From the NCBI GenBank assembly GCA_905371275.1, contig CAJPLH010000093.1:1-7463 (forward strand): DNA of 7,463 bases. The letters run 5' to 3'. The notes beneath the pieces were generated by a model. It ran no database searches, was not told where the DNA came from, and saw nothing but the letters and a program-made list of their open reading frames with translations. Each line of letters starts with the position of its first letter. The stretch's first letter is position 1. Made by a program: the position numbers and the translations under genes. Positions 7,087 through 7,463 of the stretch are shown piece by piece. This DNA is from Prevotellaceae bacterium. GTDB taxonomy: Bacteria > Bacteroidota > Bacteroidia > Bacteroidales > Bacteroidaceae.

Positions 7087-7098
7087 TATTATATAATA
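7087..7098. repeat. 12-base perfect AT palindrome near the predicted start site
   Basis: TATTATATAATA equals its own reverse complement and lies 9 bases downstream of the -7 element of the murF-alr promoter, essentially at the predicted transcription start. It could be an operator or simply an easily melted start region. Its all-A/T content makes chance occurrence plausible. Confidence 0.4.
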
Positions 7099-7107
7099 AT
7101 GTGCGCG

Positions 7108-7139
7108 CAAAGTTACGGACAATGCACCACATAGGCAAA
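7108..7139 (-). promoter_or_regulatory. Probable promoter of the murF-alr operon
   Basis: On the minus strand TTTG (7139-7136) is followed after 20 bases by TAACTTTG (7115-7108), an exact match to the Bacteroidota primary sigma factor promoter (-33 TTTG, -7 TAnnTTTG). Transcription should begin around 7100-7103, leaving an untranslated leader of about 118-120 nt before the murF-alr ATG. No other good promoter match is seen in the gaps between the four genes, so it probably drives all of them. Confidence 0.65.
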
Positions 7140-7345
7140 CAAAACAAACTATAATGCTTATCTAACCTAGGTCTTTCTCCTCAAAATGGCTCTCTATTAT
7201 TGGGCATATATCGAGATTTCCCAATGAAACGTCTGTTGAAAGACAGAAAGAAGCGGAAAAACGATTTAGTTTTTAGTAAAACTTTGCGTTTCGTACCCCT
7301 CCATTTAACGCGGTATTTGGAACTGAGAGAAAGTTGTTGAGAATT

Positions 7346-7435
7346 ATGCGATTCTCAGCGGCTTTGAAAATCGTGATTTTCGGAGGTTTTTACTGGGTTA
7401 TGGGTCGTTTTTTCGAAACTAGTGCTTGTTTATGA
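7346..7435 (+). CDS. Possible 29-residue small hydrophobic peptide (speculative)
   Basis: An ATG frame of 29 codons begins MRFSAALKIVIFGGFYWVMG and continues FFETSACL after one Arg to a TGA. It has a basic start and a hydrophobic middle (about residues 9-20) resembling a small membrane peptide. The stop overlaps ATGA with another frame starting at 7432 (MRKRRVVLKK) that is open to the window end. Against it: no Shine-Dalgarno or convincing promoter, the ATG lies in the loop of the TGAGAAT/ATTCTCA hairpin, and the region is repeat-like. I recognise no homologue; chance is more likely than not. Confidence 0.2.
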   Translation: MRFSAALKIVIFGGFYWVMGRFFETSACL

Positions 7436-7463
7436 GGAAACGACGTGTCGTTTTGAAAAAGTG
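7405..7463. repeat. Degenerate tandem repeat, units of about 16-23 bases, continuing past the edge
   Basis: Three consecutive units end in GTG: 7405-7424 (TCGTTT near its start, then CGAAACTAGTG), 7425-7447 (CTTGTTT, then GGAAACGACGTG) and 7448-7463 (TCGTTTTGAAAAAGTG). Each goes from a T-rich start (YGTTT) to an A-rich GAAA block and GTG, so each is itself a loose inverted repeat. The array reaches the last base of the window, so its length and nature are unknown. Confidence 0.45.

Larger units (their letters stand above)
7116..7463. other. AT-rich upstream region with inverted repeats, no clear gene
   Basis: Apart from the -33 element at its left edge, the region holds several short inverted repeats: AAAAAC/GTTTTT (7257-7274) overlapping AGTTTT/AAAACT (7268-7283), TGAGAAT/ATTCTCA (7338-7357), GAAAATC-GT-GATTTTC (7366-7381) and AAACGAC-GT-GTCGTTT (7438-7453). 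The last two share the same 7-2-7 design. I see no tRNA and no known protein; a 29-codon frame is listed separately. No convincing plus-strand promoter was found. Confidence 0.55.

Noticed and set aside
7257..7290. Possible plus-strand promoter around AAACTTTG with overlapping hairpins
   Set aside because: The -7 element lacks the leading TA at the right spacing, and no supported gene follows it.

Overview
The window looks like a chromosomal segment from a member of the Bacteroidota, probably Prevotella/Alloprevotella-like. Three things point there: one polypeptide carries both MurF and alanine racemase, a fusion typical of this phylum; the best promoter matches the Bacteroidota form (TTTG, about 20 bases, TAnnTTTG); and no start codon has a convincing Shine-Dalgarno site. 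The exact genus cannot be fixed from the sequence alone.

Layout. Positions 1-83 (+) hold the last 26 codons of chorismate synthase (aroC). Positions 84-536 have no convincing gene. They hold a 9-base tandem repeat (TCTAG every 9 bases), a possible + strand promoter near 274-305, a very strong + strand terminator hairpin at 374-417, and a second long hairpin at 465-508 that probably ends the opposing operon. Positions 537-6982 are four genes, all on the minus strand and closely spaced. In transcription order they are a MurF-alanine racemase fusion, an exported SGNH/GDSL hydrolase, an AlgI-like MBOAT membrane acyltransferase, and a membrane-anchored DHHW-motif (AlgJ/AlgX-like) SGNH protein. Their probable promoter lies at 7108-7139. 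Positions 7140-7463 are AT-rich and mostly non-coding, with several inverted repeats, a possible 29-codon ORF and a degenerate repeat of about 20 bases running off the window edge.

How the genes fit together. MurF joins D-Ala-D-Ala to the UDP-MurNAc-tripeptide and the racemase makes the D-alanine, so the first gene is a core peptidoglycan enzyme. The next three resemble the parts of extracytoplasmic O-acylation machines (alginate AlgI/AlgJ/AlgX; peptidoglycan PatA/PatB): an MBOAT protein that passes an acyl group across the membrane, and SGNH-fold proteins that transfer or remove it outside. Linkage to murF-alr makes the cell wall or another envelope glycan a reasonable guess for the acceptor, but the sequence does not show the substrate. 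This cassette is the most interesting biology here. The next most interesting items are the TCTAG repeat, a possible roughly 100-nt RNA ending at the 374-417 hairpin, and the repeats at the right-hand edge.
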